From: Ixodes scapularis
Taxonomy: Eukaryota; Arthropoda; Arachnida; Ixodida; Ixodidae
Length of the DNA stretch: 64,000 bases
Reading direction: 5' to 3'
Assembly (NCBI RefSeq): GCF_016920785.2
Contig: NW_024609857.1
Span: forward strand, 129,263,094-129,327,093
Positions within the stretch are counted from its first letter, which is position 1. Every line of letters starts with the position of its first letter. Below are positions 1 through 11,434 of this stretch, piece after piece. The notes beneath the pieces were generated by a model. That model was not told the origin of the DNA. It was given only the letters and a program-made list of their open reading frames with translations, and searched no databases. A program made the translations under genes and the position numbers.

Positions 1-520
1 TCGAGGACACGCTTTTTATATCCATTTTAACTGTTTGGAACGAATAATTAGACCCATAACTTTATTTGTGGTGTCTAAGAAACTGTTATCAGGACCCCTA
101 AACTAAATACAAACATGGGCGACATGAGCGAAGCCGCATTGCCATCGACCAGAAAATGGCGGCGAGCACGGTAAGCGCGGGTTTCGCCAACGTCCTGCGA
201 CATGGCGCAATTGCTTTTGGTGCATATCTGTCTCCGAGACATGTTTCTTTCCGCGGCATTTGTCTCGACGGTCCTTTCTAAGTGTGTCCCCAAGCATTCC
301 GGTGCTTCGATAGCCGGCAATGCCGCGGTCGTCGCCGGGGGCGATGCGTGTTATCGAGGTCGGCTACACGGTTATGCGTGTATGACCGAACCAAAACACG
401 TTTTTTACAACCTCGCATGATTTCTGAACGAATTATCCGTTACTCATCGTGTAAATTTATGGTAATTTGTGTAAATAGCGTGTTTTTCACCCCAAATATT
501 CGCCAAATACACGGGACTTG
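1..520. other. Stretch without recognisable feature
   Basis: No protein family, RNA gene or complete repeat was recognised here. Open frames are short and overlap on both strands, as expected by chance in moderately GC-rich DNA. Confidence 0.5.
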
Positions 521-529
521 CTAACAGTG

Positions 530-872
530 TGGCAGTTCGACGACGGAGCCAAAGATTGCCCGGTCGCAGATTTGGAGCGCGAGGATCTGGAAGCACAGAG
601 CAATTCTGGTATTCAGCGCACAGTCTGCTTGCAATGGCGAGGACCCAAAACATGGTTTTCAAACCCGACGAGAAAAGAAGCGGTAGCTCGAGGAACGCGA
701 GGAGCACGAGCAGACATTCCATTGCTCGGGAGAAGTGTGTTTCGGCGTCTCGCCACAGCGGAGCGCCCGTCACGTGGCTCTCCTCTCATCCATTGTCTGC
801 CCTCTACCTTTTCACTTGCGGCCGCGTCTCATGGTGATCTGGCACGCTTTGTCAGTATAGAGGAGGTTATGT
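530..872. repeat. Dispersed repeat family A, copy 1
   Basis: The segment starting with the CAGTTCGACGACGGAGCC motif reappears in inverted orientation near 35130-35292. The part around 664-760 (GAGGAACGCGAGGAGCACGAG) reappears inverted near 31150-31290. The part around 775-830 reappears inverted near 30780-30840. The trailing motif GTATAGAGGAGG (about 854-866) also occurs near 35307-35318. It is therefore a multi-copy, rearranged, non-coding repeat; class unknown. Confidence 0.6.
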
Positions 873-1955
873 GTGTGTGGAAGAAAGCACTGCCAAAGCT
901 AGCGCACGAGCGGACTGGCACGCGAAGTCGAATCTCAAGCGCTCGCAGCCCATGGCTTGGCAGGCTTTCTTTCGGCCTTAGCTAGAACGCTGTTTCTTAG
1001 CAAGCCGGCTCTGGTCCGTTTCCTACGGACACCTCCCGCTAATGGCCGTCTCGGGTCGTCCGATCAGCTAGGTTGTTGTTCCAGTTCGTTTGCGCAACGC
1101 CTTGTCACGGGACGGGAGCCCGCCAACCTGAGCAGCGTGCCTCGGCCCAAGGCAAACGCGCGTCAAGGAAGCGACTGACGGGCGAAATGACAGGGGCGCG
1201 CGCACACTATCAAGAGACCACGCCTCCTTGGCGGCATCCCGAGGCCCGAAGGACGCCGCGATGACCGCTCTTCTTCTTCGACGTGGATACCGATAGAACG
1301 CCGGGGCAATCCCGCAAGTCACCTTTCCTCGTGTTTGTGGCGTCATTTCGCCATGTGCGCGTGTTTACACGCCTCCGGATCGATCCGGGCATCTTTAGGG
1401 CGAGCTACACTCCGTTTACAACTAGACGGAAAGTGCAGTGAAAGCTACGCGCGCGTCGAACCAGTCGCGCGTCTATCTTTCGTCACGTGCTGACTTTCCC
1501 GCCCATACCCACGCGCAGAGAGTGGGGTCACGTGCCGAAAGGGGGGCGTCTGATTGGTCCAGCGAGGCCGTAGCTTCCACCTCGCTCTCACCTTGGGGGT
1601 GAATGGAGTTGTAGGGCTGTCCCCTTGGAAAGCCGCTGCTCAAGGTCGCGTCGGATGACGGCCGCGGACTTCCTCTCAGCTCTGCTGCTAACAAGGGTCG
1701 TTTGAGGACTTCGAGAATTTATTGATGGGTTTGCGCGCCTGTGTGTTACATTCAAGGCCTATGCACGCGATACCTCGAAGCCCCTTTATCCGGGTGGCTA
1801 CTTGTGGTAGAATTCCTTTTTTTAAAAAGGAATATGCAGAATTCAGATTTTGGGAGTAAGCAAATCGGCAGAAAAGTGCGCCAATAAGCGAACCAATTTA
1901 TGGGGTTCATAATAAAACATTGGGTTTACCTTCTTTTTTTCTTTTTTTTTTTTTC
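873..1955. other. GC-rich stretch without recognisable gene
   Basis: GC-rich, CpG-containing DNA with only short open frames on both strands and no domain I can name. A short palindrome around 1815-1837 (AATTCC, T/A run, GGAATT) is the only local structure noted. A promoter-like CpG island is possible, but no exon is visible to support it. Confidence 0.4.
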
Positions 1956-1958
1956 TTC

Positions 1959-2557
1959 TTAGTGGCTGAGTGGGTTAGACTTAGCAGACACCAGCTCGGA
2001 GCATGTGGAACGAAAGCTCGCGCTGCAGAACCCAGGATCCTGGGTTCAATCCCCACCCCTGCCCGTTTCGATCTGGATGAGCATCGTACCGGCGTGCGGT
2101 CGTGTATCACTACCGCGTGATGCACGTTAAAGACCCCATACTCTAAGAAATGCCTGCGCGTCTACTTACCCGCAAAAACACTCAAAGAGCCAATCATTCC
2201 GGTGTAGGAAATCAGTTGAGCGAATTATGAGGCGGAATATCCGTTTAGACCTAAAAATGAAGTCTGCGCTGTGGCATTACGCAATGCAAAGCGTCATGCT
2301 TGCCTTGCGTAATGCCACAGCGCAGACTTAATTTAAAGATCTAAACAGATGTTCCGCCTCATAATTCGCTGAGCTGACCTCCTAGATCACAATGATTGGC
2401 TCTTTTAGTGTTTAGAGGGTAAGTAGGCGCGCAGGCATTTCTTGGATTGCAGTCTCGCGGTTGTACCGTACTGGCTAAATTTCTCATCTACAGCTGGGAG
2501 ACAAGTCGCCCCTTGAGGCAGACTAATTTTCAGACTGTATAAACATACGCACACAAT
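1959..2557 (+). mobile_element. tRNA-derived SINE (family S1), split by a MITE
   Basis: The head has an A-box-like TGGCTGAGTGGG near 1963 and a B-box-like GGTTCAATCCC near 2043. The usual S1 body follows (CATCGTACCGGCG, GCACGTTAAAGACCCC). The S1 body resumes at about 2459 (GCGGTTGTACCG, TGGCTAAATT, CTCATCTACAG) after an inserted palindrome. The same family occurs at 30043, 35692-36778, 42195, 52670 and 56500. Presumably transcribed by Pol III and mobilised by a LINE in trans (established SINE biology). Confidence 0.85.
2145..2443. mobile_element. Palindromic MITE inside the S1 SINE
   Basis: The two halves are inverted copies: AAGAAATGCCTGCGCG at the left end pairs with its complement at the right end. 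Inner parts such as GAATTATGAGGCGGAA and GTCTGCGCTGTGGCATTACG also pair, around a centre near 2290. It lies in the middle of an S1 SINE, so it inserted after the SINE. I found no clear target duplication. Non-coding. Confidence 0.85.
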
Positions 2558-2724
2558 TTTTTTAAACCTTCTTGATATGTGTATTGTAGGGAAATAGAAA
2601 CTACTAACACGTAACGCTACTGAGTCGGAAATTTTGTGTCCGCTTTGCAGTATCAGAGAAGCAGTGAATTATTTAACACGGAAGACTCGCGAACGTGATC
2701 GTGCTGTATGACACCTGCATTCTT

Positions 2725-4072
2725 CTGAGCTCAGTTTGAACCAGACTTGTGCCTATCTCAAATACTCTACTCAAGAGTCTGTATTTCAAATACTTTTTTG
2801 AAGTATCTTGGTATCTTGCAAATACTTTCGGCCGAGAGTATTTGATAATGTATTTTAATTACGTTTCTGAGTATGTTGTACTCAATACCTCCAATACATT
2901 TTTGTCATTTCGTCATTTTCGAAGTTTTTCGGTGTGAAGTATCGTGGGCGTGGCACGAGCAAAAGGGAATATTGTTCCGAGCAACCAAATTCTGTTGCTA
3001 CTTCCGATACGCTACAGTGACTTAGACTGAGCTCGTAAAAAAATCGCTTTTGTGTCGATTGTGACTCACCCCAAAATTTTTACAATGAAGGTTTTCCCCT
3101 CGCCTTTTGTTTCCTAGAGTTTCCCCCCAAAAATTCTCAAACAGAAGTAGTCATTATACGGAAGTAAAAATTGCTACACTGAGGCACAACGCAGAACAGG
3201 AAACGTCCCACGACAACAATGCAGGTTTCAGTGTCCAGAAAATAAGAAATAGAAGAAAATGAGAAGGGAACACAAAAAGAAGACACCTTTTTTTTGCTCG
3301 TTGTGTATTTGACCCCGCGCAGCAAAACGTCAAGGCTTTTTGTCTCTTTTCTTTTCTTTTTGTTGAAAGTCCGGCACTTATTGCTCTCGCGAACATTGAT
3401 AAGCAGAGAACAGGACAGCGTACGAACTACGAGCGGGATGACCTCTCAAGGTGCCAACAAAGCGTCCCCGAAAGTTGAGTGCCTTTCTGAACGCAACCTA
3501 CTTGAAAAAAGGTGCAACCAGGAGCCGTGGCTATTATGTGGACTCTCCTTGTTATCCATTCACTAATTTCCGTATCCCAAGTTCGTTTATAGTGAACTCC
3601 CCATATAGGAAATATGGATTGTAGCTAAACGATGCGTCTGAGGTGCGCGGCAGGACGTAATATTCAGCGAAATGTCGCTATAACTGAAGCGACCTTTTTT
3701 TTTGTTACATAAAGGTTTTTTAACATGTACCAGTGATATCCTGCTCCTTATAGTTGGACTGCATAAAATGGCCCTACGATGCTTTTTTTTTTTCTTTTTC
3801 CGTTTTGTGCTGTCATGCTAATAAACCATTCTGGTAAACCAGACTTCCGCAACTGTATAATTATGTTTGTCACTGACATTTATAGAAATTCCGCAATGCG
3901 GACGAATCTTCAAGAGTAATTGAATTACATTTCGAAGTATTTGTACTCTACTCAAGATACTTTACAGTGAAAGTAACTTGAGTAGTATATTAAATACTTT
4001 ATGAAGCAGGTATTCATTAAGTTAAATACTTTTATCGAGTATTTTGTCCAACACTTGTCTGAACGGGCTCAG
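2725..4072. mobile_element. Possible TIR element rich in AAATACTT motifs
   Basis: The left end (CTGAGC, CAGACTTGTG, CAAATACTC) and the complement of the right end (CTGAGC, CAGACAAGTGTTGG, AAAATACTC) resemble each other. Both ends carry repeated AAATACTT/AAGTATTT motifs, a pattern widespread in arthropod non-autonomous DNA elements. The interior has no recognisable transposase. Boundaries are approximate and no target duplication was found. Confidence 0.4.
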
Positions 4073-7000
4073 AGAATTCAGCTGAATGGAACGAAACTGA
4101 CGACTTCTCAGGTGCTACACAGAGGTCAACCGTCGTGGAAGTCGTGGAAGCCACCTCGGTGGCTCGGAGACAGGGCGCTGCCCGATGGATCGAATCGCAT
4201 TATATGTGATTGCGATTAAAGGAGACACTTTTTGGGTAAAAGTTGCCATTTATCTGATAATTCTATTGCACAAGATATAGGTGGTTTAAATTGATTCTCC
4301 GAATGTAGTTCGCAAGTTATAGACACGAACATTGCGTCGTCGCTCGGCTTGGGTGCAGGCAGAGCCACAAAATGAGCTACGCTTAGAGTATCGGCACTCT
4401 GTTCCCCGATATTATTGTGGGTGCCGCCCTCTTGGTGCTTAGTACAGAAAAGACGCAACTGCCGATCATCATGATTCAAAAGTGCGACTTACTGGGCATT
4501 CAATTCGGTATTAGAAAGCCCATGTAATATTGCTTTGATCGGTCGCGAACTGTTTAAACGTTAGTAGAGGACGGAAAAAACGTTTTCAGTGGTTTTAAGT
4601 AAAGCATCAGATAGCTGGCAACCGTGATTTTAAGTCCCAAGATGGGTAAGTGTCGTTACTTTGAAGCTTGGCTTTTGTAGTGGCACTATATGAACAAGGT
4701 ACATCCGTCGGCTCGTCGATTGATTGATTGAATGGTGTTTAAGGGGTGAAAACGTATTCAAGGCTATGATGTGCTAAGCCGGCTTAAAGAATGGTACAAC
4801 AAGGGTCGAGAAGAAGAAAATAATGGCAGTGACTGGCGATGTAATAAATCTATGAACATGAATATTTGTGGTCTGCGGTCTACTTTGAAAAGGACGTACA
4901 ATGCGGCCATGGCTAAGAAAACTAAGGCCACGATTGTGAAAAATCAGCACAATATCGTACATTATAATAACTTTGTGGTCACTGTGAGGATTCTGGGAAA
5001 GACGGCTGGTTTCTCGATCGGCCGGGTGACGGTCGTCTTGTCCGGCGGCGTGTATGCTGCTCTCCCTCGGTCGTTTTGTCTGGTTTTGTTTACCTAAGGA
5101 GAGATCGCGTGGGCCTTTCCGCCGACTCGGCCCCCTTGGAAAGCGTCTTCCTGTGTCTTCCCCATCGGAATGACCCTTCGGGAAGGGATGTTGTTTTTCT
5201 TTTGAATTTGGAGGCTTGCGGATTTTTGGGTTTCAACCTGGGGGCTCCGGAGAGGCGCCGCTGTGTCTGCAACGGGATGCACGGACGAAGTTACGGAGCT
5301 GTCGGCTGTAGTCCGTTGGCAAGTTAACGAATGTGTGTCAACGCCCTTGCCAACTACTGGACGGTGGATATCACGCGGCTCCAGCAAAACTTTGAAATGA
5401 TTGGTTGATCCCAGCCCGAGAGTGAGTTGGTTAGCGCCCTCAAAGGCCCGTGACAGGGGAGCGAGAGGGACTTTCTGTCTTGGACTTGGACTAATTTAGA
5501 GGACGACGACGTTTCCTTTACTTTGCATATACTCTGTACAATAGCTCGTAACGTCTAAATAAACGGTTTAGACGAAGTCCTCCCGCATCACTTGCACTCT
5601 TCTGATCACCCACCGAACAAGGCTCATCAAACGATTGACTCCACAAGACACCGCAGGGAAGTAATCATCTATTCACCCACAAGGGACGAACCTTTACTGT
5701 CACTGACAAGGGGAGAAAAGCAGCGAGGACCTTCACTTGTCTCCCCTCCAGCGCGAGCCTCCGGTTCGGAAACGCTGCGACGTCTCGTGCACATCGAGCG
5801 CGCGTGCGGTCTCAAAGCACGGTGGAAGGCATAGAGCGCGTGCTCAAGGCCGAGCGTTTGAAAGGGACGCCATGCTGTTCTCACTCTGTCAGTGACTATA
5901 GTGACTTCGTTGAGCCTATTACACACAAGTCACTTCGTAAAGAAAAGAAACAAGAATGCAAATATTTTAAAACCAGCAGCTACCGTGACTCGTCTCGTGC
6001 TGAGTGGTGCTATGCAGAGAAGTGATAACATAACCGCTGGAAATCGCTTTTGCGGATTCAGCGACTGCATCGAATAATTATTTTCTGTACCAATATTTCT
6101 TTCTTTTGTTTTTGCTAAGGGATAGAGTCCGATGACGTCGAAACACTTTTTACCGTTTATCAGACTTGTGAAGAGGGAATGGCATACCAGGAACCTTAAT
6201 AAATACTGAGGTGGTTACCGGCCAAATGAGTACCTTTAAAAGTAGGGTATATAAGGCGATGGAATGGTCAAGGGGAGAGTGACTCAAGCGTCGGGAGTGC
6301 TTCATGTTGCTTGTGTCCGTGTCCTTTATGTGCTTCGTTCCTGAAAAAAAGAAAAAGAAAACGAGTTAGAGGTGAATTCGAGAGTATTTTCTGAATTCTA
6401 GACTATTTTCTGAATCTCAATAACACGTCCGTTCTCCCGAACATGTAACTAAACTCGAGAACTACTAAAAACCTCCGCCAGTTGTTGCGTCATAAAAGGG
6501 TCTTTCGGCCACCAATCGCGTGTCGCTCGTGTGGGCAGGGCGTGCAATTGGAAGCTTGCCAGGTACATCTCGCCGCACTGACACCAGTCGTGACGTCTGA
6601 CACCAGAACCTCTGCAAAAAAAAAAAAAAAAAAAGAAAAGCAGACGAACCTGCGCTCTGCATTGCGTCATACGTGTTTACAGCGAATAGCGTGTCTTTTC
6701 TTTTTAATGATATTTGAGCGGTCTCGCTGCGGCTTTACGATGATACGGCACACGCTCTGGGCTTGCCAAAGCACAATATGTCGTTTACTCCTTCAAGCTG
6801 ACTCTTCCAAGCTATAATAGGCCGTCGTATCTGGACTGAGGCACTTTTGCAAGATTTTGTTTCCGAAACGATTATCTTCTGGACCCACGAAGAGACACTT
6901 GGCAAGAAAGCAATACACCAAAAGTTAACTTATTTTTGGTGTGCCCCCTTTGTGTTTTCCACCGAGATACAAAGGTTTTCCACAATGGCACACCACAGGG

Positions 7001-8064
7001 GTACAATGTCGGTTTCGTCCGCACACCGAAAACTTGGTATTGCAACAAAAGTATTGGGCATAAAAATAGTTTTTTTTTTCGACAGACACTCATTTTGGGA
7101 CATGACTGTCTTAAAGATAAAAACAATTTCTTTCCTAGGTTCAATGTTTCTTTTTGAGGTCTTCATTTTTTTTTTTTTTTTTTTTTTGGCACCGTCTTTT
7201 AAGATTTTAGGCACAGCTACCGCCAATACCGAAGAAGGCAAAAAATGCACAATTTCCGCGCCTATCGCGCTCTGTGAGAGGTGCTTCCTTGCCCACGACA
7301 GCCAGCCGATGCTGCTAGCGCTCCACTGCAAAGTGGTGAAGCTGGACCCACGCACGACAGTGCAGAGCCGTGAAGCACGAGGCATGCGAGCCAGTGCGAG
7401 GCGGGGAAAACTGACGCGAGCGGCGATGATGGCACAGCATACCGAGACAAGTGGCCAACACGATAATGAAAGGCGCCATGAAGCGATTTTTCTCCTTTCG
7501 CTAAATGCTGCTCAGAATTACTCTCTAACGTTAATAGCCGAATAAACTTGCCTTGGTTTCTTTTCCTGAGCAATGGCAGTCTGCAAATAAATTCGAGAAA
7601 TATGAGCATCGTTCATCCCCTCAACTCGGAGCAAAGAACGAGGGGGCACGTGGCCTGGTGACTATCCTATGGTCACTGAATGTTCCCAGAGTACCGAATT
7701 CCATTCAGTTCGCTTACCGGAAGTCAATCCCGCGGTAGCCAGATCTGATTGGCTGGTTTAGCCCGTGGTGGAAGTTATCAGTCGGCCATCCTGTGAATTG
7801 GCCGCCCCCCCCCCCCCTCCCCCCCCCCCTAAAAAAAAGAAAATAAAACGTTTCCGCTCTGCCACGACTACGGCGGGTACGCACAGGTTGGAGCTTTGGG
7901 TATCGGTGAGTAAGGACCGAACGAAAAGTGCGTTGATTTTCTCTAGATATTTTTTTTAAATATTAAGTAGCTGCTAATCTGGGTCGCTGAAGAAGATTGC
8001 CGGCTCGTTTGCTCGCTCCGGTAGCGCTGGTGCAGCGTTTCAAACTCTACGCCTCTGACACTAA
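4073..8064. other. Stretch without recognisable gene
   Basis: Holds A/T tracts (about 6617-6634, 7167-7187), an interrupted C tract (7804-7829) and many chance frames. A TGATTGATTGA run at 4719-4733 could be the (CAAT)n tail of a minus-strand LINE. The 5500-5580 part has an AATAAA-containing segment that might be an LTR end; neither is proven. About 7605-7680 resembles 25495-25560 (ACTCGGAGC, GGCCACG/GGGGCACG). The long frame at 6847-7545 crosses a poly-T tract and looks spurious. Confidence 0.4.
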
Positions 8065-8272
8065 CCGCCGAATTCAGAAACCTCACTCAAACTACACTCA
8101 AACTGAAGGGCCCCTCCACTTCCTCGAGGAAGGCGCGAGGGCCGGCGCTGGCCAATCGCGAGGACGGATCCGCCGTCGCGATTGGCCAGCGCCGGCCCTT
8201 GAGCCTTCCTCGAGGAAGTGGAGGGGCCCTTCAGTTTGAGTGTAGTTTGAGTGAGGTTTCTGAATTCGGCGG
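8065..8272. mobile_element. Near-perfect palindromic MITE with TAA duplication
   Basis: The 208-bp element folds on itself over nearly its whole length: CCGCCGAATTCAGAAACC at the left pairs with its complement at the right. The halves CTTCCTCGAGGAAG, GCGCTGGCCAATCGCGA and so on also pair, around a centre near 8169. It is bracketed by TAA at 8062-8064 and 8273-8275. A 3-bp TWA duplication is typical of PIF/Harbinger elements (family knowledge), so a Harbinger-mobilised MITE is inferred. Mismatches are few, suggesting a young insertion. Confidence 0.85.
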
Positions 8273-8606
8273 TAACACTCGACTTCGATGTCTTTTGAGG
8301 CGAGTGAGAGATACGAGACAGCGAGGAGGCAAGTCACGCACCGCTCGGAACGAAGGAAACAACTTTACTAAAAACAAATCAGTGTCGCCACAGGTCAGGA
8401 ACGTGAGTTGAAGAGCTCACACGAGAACCAAACGCTACACTGTACGCGCTCTACTTCGACCTCATAAGCCAGCGCCATGTTGGGGTCGCGACTCCTGTTC
8501 CGCGACTGGGTTCTGAAGCGAAGCTTGGGAGTTTCGGCACTTTGGAAACATCCAGTGACTCTACTTCCCACGTTAACCATAGCCGCGCGCTGGGTTTGGC
8601 AAAGTA

Positions 8607-8992
8607 AAAAAAGGCGTGCTGAGCTCCAGGCATTGTTTGAGTTCGGCTATCCTCATCACCGCAGTGGTTGGACAGGAGCCAGTACTCGAGTGTCCGCCGA
8701 GGCATAGATTGTTACGAGCCGAGATCGAGTACTCACGCAGTTCTCGTGTCCAATCCATGAGCCGCGCTACACTGTCGACAGGCGGGCGGTTTCGATCCCT
8801 CAATTACGTCATCAAGCTTTGCGAATGAAAGACTGAAAGAAAAAGTATCCTTTTACTCTCGCAATTTCACAGCGACCAAGAAGCTTCTGAATCAGTGTCA
8901 GACTGTCAGTCCTTGCGAGAATACTTGGGCCAAATGAGGACCAGTACGCCTCTGTAAAGTCATGAACATTGCAACCCGATACCGTTTTATGG
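8607..8992 (+). repeat. Dispersed repeat family B, copy 1
   Basis: Closely matches 30267-30637 in the same orientation. Shared blocks include GAGTTCGGCT, CTCATCACCGCAG, TTGTTACGAGCCGAG, CCAATCCATGAGCCGCGCT, ATTACGTCATCAAGC, GAAAGACTGAAAGAAA and CAACCCGATA. A GGTTTCGATCCC motif resembles a Pol III B box, so a tRNA-derived SINE is possible. No coding content. Confidence 0.8.
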
Positions 8993-9742
8993 AACGTTAA
9001 AGTGGTGAAGGGGGAACGATACGCACACAGGTCTCAACTCTCAATTTTGTGTGAAACGGTTCTGCGATGTTTTTTTCACATCCTCCCCCTTTTCTAACGA
9101 GAAAAGGAATCAGTAGGCTTGAGACTTGTACGATGTCATGGGTCACAATCTTTCTGATGTCACGTCGCCCTGTACGTGATTGTCGCTCGCCGCAAGCGAC
9201 CCGTCGTCTAGTCCATATATGATTCTCACCTGCATCGCAACACGACCAAGAGCGAGATCGCGCGTACGTAAATCGCTCTCGCTTTGCTGACGGAAAGTAC
9301 ATAAACGTTCAGTCGATAGCGGAGTTGCGTGAGAGAGCAACACCACTCCCGTCGCGGCGGACGGAAAGTCGATCCGACCCCTCGACCCCTGGTGTCTCGG
9401 CCCCCCTCCCTGAGCATAAATCATAATAAGCTAAGTGGCCGGAGCGGCATCTTTCTCTTCCGTCGATACTTGGCACGGGCGGTGAAGCCTTGGCTTTGTT
9501 CCATGTTCGGATGAGGCGCAATCTTCGCGCGACATTTACGTGGCGGCACTATACGGTGCAGCTCCGTGTGAAACAGTTTTGCTCTACGTTAGCCCCGCTC
9601 TGCTCGTAAACCTTGAAGAAACTTGGCGCTCGCCAGTTGCGATAATCGCATATCGACAGTTGGAAGATATCAACGAAATTGGGGACTTGCAGCTCGAGAG
9701 CGCTGAATATTCTCCATGAACGTCTTTATATATACATATATC
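8993..9742. other. Stretch without recognisable gene
   Basis: Short overlapping frames on both strands only. No domain, RNA gene or repeat boundary was recognised. Confidence 0.4.
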
Positions 9743-9957
9743 TTGCTAAAACCATTTCCTTACATTTGATGTTGTTTCTTCTCCTATTGCTCGCACTGCA
9801 TGAAATCTGCATTTGGCCATGATGCGAACTATACGTACATATATCTGTATATATATATGTGTGTGTATAGTTCGCATCATGGCCAAATGCAGATTTCATG
9901 CAGTGCGAACAATAGGAAGAGAAAAAAGTATCAAATGTTAGGAAAAGATTTTAGCAA
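9743..9957. mobile_element. Palindromic MITE with TA-rich loop
   Basis: The left arm (TTGCTAAAA, CACTGCATGAAATCTGCATT, TGGCCATGATGCGAACTATA) is repeated inverted at 9865-9957 around a TA/TG-rich loop at about 9829-9865. Arms are about 90 bp with few mismatches. No coding content and no clear target duplication. Confidence 0.85.
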
Positions 9958-11085
9958 ATAAAAAAAAAACATGTCTTTCAAATAAGAATGCCATCTGTTG
10001 TGTTAAGCAAATATAAATCGACAAGTGGAAACAGTGCGACAGCGGTTACGTCTCAGTATATTCCAGAAAACACCTCCACATTTGGACCTACAACGTCTAA
10101 CGGATGGCCGATGATCGTTTTAAAATAACGGAGGAATTGGGGATGAACGTTCCGTGCGCCCATCGGTTGATGTTGATCAGTGTGCCTAAGGCGCGCGGCA
10201 CGTATTTCGCCCTTGCCCCGGAACACAGAAAAATTACGTGTTCCGGCGCAAGTACACACCCTTTCTACAAGGGCGCCGCCTTCTTGAATGTCATCACTTC
10301 CAGTATAAGTGAAAACATCGTTTTGCCGCCGATACGCCAATAGAGAACATTTAAGATTTAAGCGTAACCGTCACACCTTCTCGTTTTGCAGCACCTCTAT
10401 TTTTGTTACTATTTGCAAGTAGAAATTTCCTATTCTTTTTCTGTCGCCCATACTGAAGATGTCTACCAGGTGGCTGGGGATGAGTGAAACGAAAAAGGTC
10501 AATACGGACCGAACTTTTACGTTTCGGTTCGGCTGGCCATCCCAATAACATGCACGAGCTCAGAATACGGGTGAAGGAGAGAGAGGATACGCAGCGCGGC
10601 GGAGGTACTTTGGCCACAAGTGTAGTGCGGCCTCTACAGGTGCCTCCGCTGTCATGAAAATAGCGCGCGGTCCGCTCCGCGACATAGCGACGTCGGCAAC
10701 GTCGATCTTTGATCGCTCAACACTGGAGCAGTCGAAGATCGTGTGTCCACCTTCATATGGATCGCGACTGTACACTCTACTACTGTATATAAAAGACCTA
10801 TTCGACGAGGCAAATTTCAGCAGCTATGCTGGACTTCCTTTGGTTGCAGACCCAGATTCCTCGGGATAAGTAAATAAGTGAACCTTCATTCTATCCGCTC
10901 TCTAAGAACAATGTATCTCTGACCAAGGTATGCTTTGCTTTGCCGTGTAAACAGCCTCTGGGAATGGGCCTTTCATATCGTGGGATATTGTACGTCTTAC
11001 AGCGATTGTGACATTTATAGTCTGCAAGAATAACTTGAATTCCACCTGAAATAGAGCGCAAGTGGAAGTCAATGTATTCTTGCGT
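9958..11085. other. Stretch without recognisable gene
   Basis: Contains open frames on both strands at about 10053-10343 that shadow one another. Neither resembles a family I know. No splice-supported exon or repeat boundary was identified. Confidence 0.4.
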
Positions 11086-11089
11086 ATAT

Positions 11090-11434
11090 CTTCCACCTTG
11101 GAGACTTCCCCTAAATTATTATACCCAATAGTTAAATGTCGTCTCACCATTGCAGTTGTTACGATCAAGACTGGTAGCAACTGTTAACTTACGTTTGCTG
11201 TACTGGCGACTAGCTTCCGGTTAGCTCAGTTGGTAGAGCGCTCCGCTAGTCTTGGAGGGGTCCGGGATCCATTTCCGGACCAGGCGGACATTTTTATATG
11301 CCACCAATCGCCTAGAGAGAGCGAGTTACGCTTCATTTCACGCAGCAGTCCCTTTGTATTTAAATAAGCCTTCTCCACCTTGAAGACGCCCCCTGAATCA
11401 TCATATCTAATAATAATTACTGTGTCATGCCTTC
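11090..11434 (+). repeat. tRNA-like segment between diverged direct repeats
   Basis: Segment 11219-11285 begins like a tRNA (GGTTAGCTCAGTTGGTAGAG, an A-box match). It has a degraded B box (GGATCCATTTCC) and a poor acceptor stem, so I treat it as a tRNA-derived SINE relic. It is flanked by diverged direct repeats at about 11090-11160 and 11370-11434 (CCACCTTGGAGAC / CCACCTTGAAGAC, then AATTATTATACC / AATCATCATATC). A functional tRNA gene is unlikely. Confidence 0.55.

Noticed and set aside
6847..7545. 232-codon open frame on the plus strand
   Set aside because: Crosses two T tracts that give Phe runs, overlaps frames on the other strand, and has no recognisable domain.
8098..8337. Similar proteins on both strands near 8.0-8.3 kb
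   Set aside because: The similarity is produced by the palindromic element, not by two genes.
11219..11285. Functional tRNA gene
   Set aside because: Only the D-arm/A-box part is good; the B box is degraded and no acceptor stem pairs convincingly.
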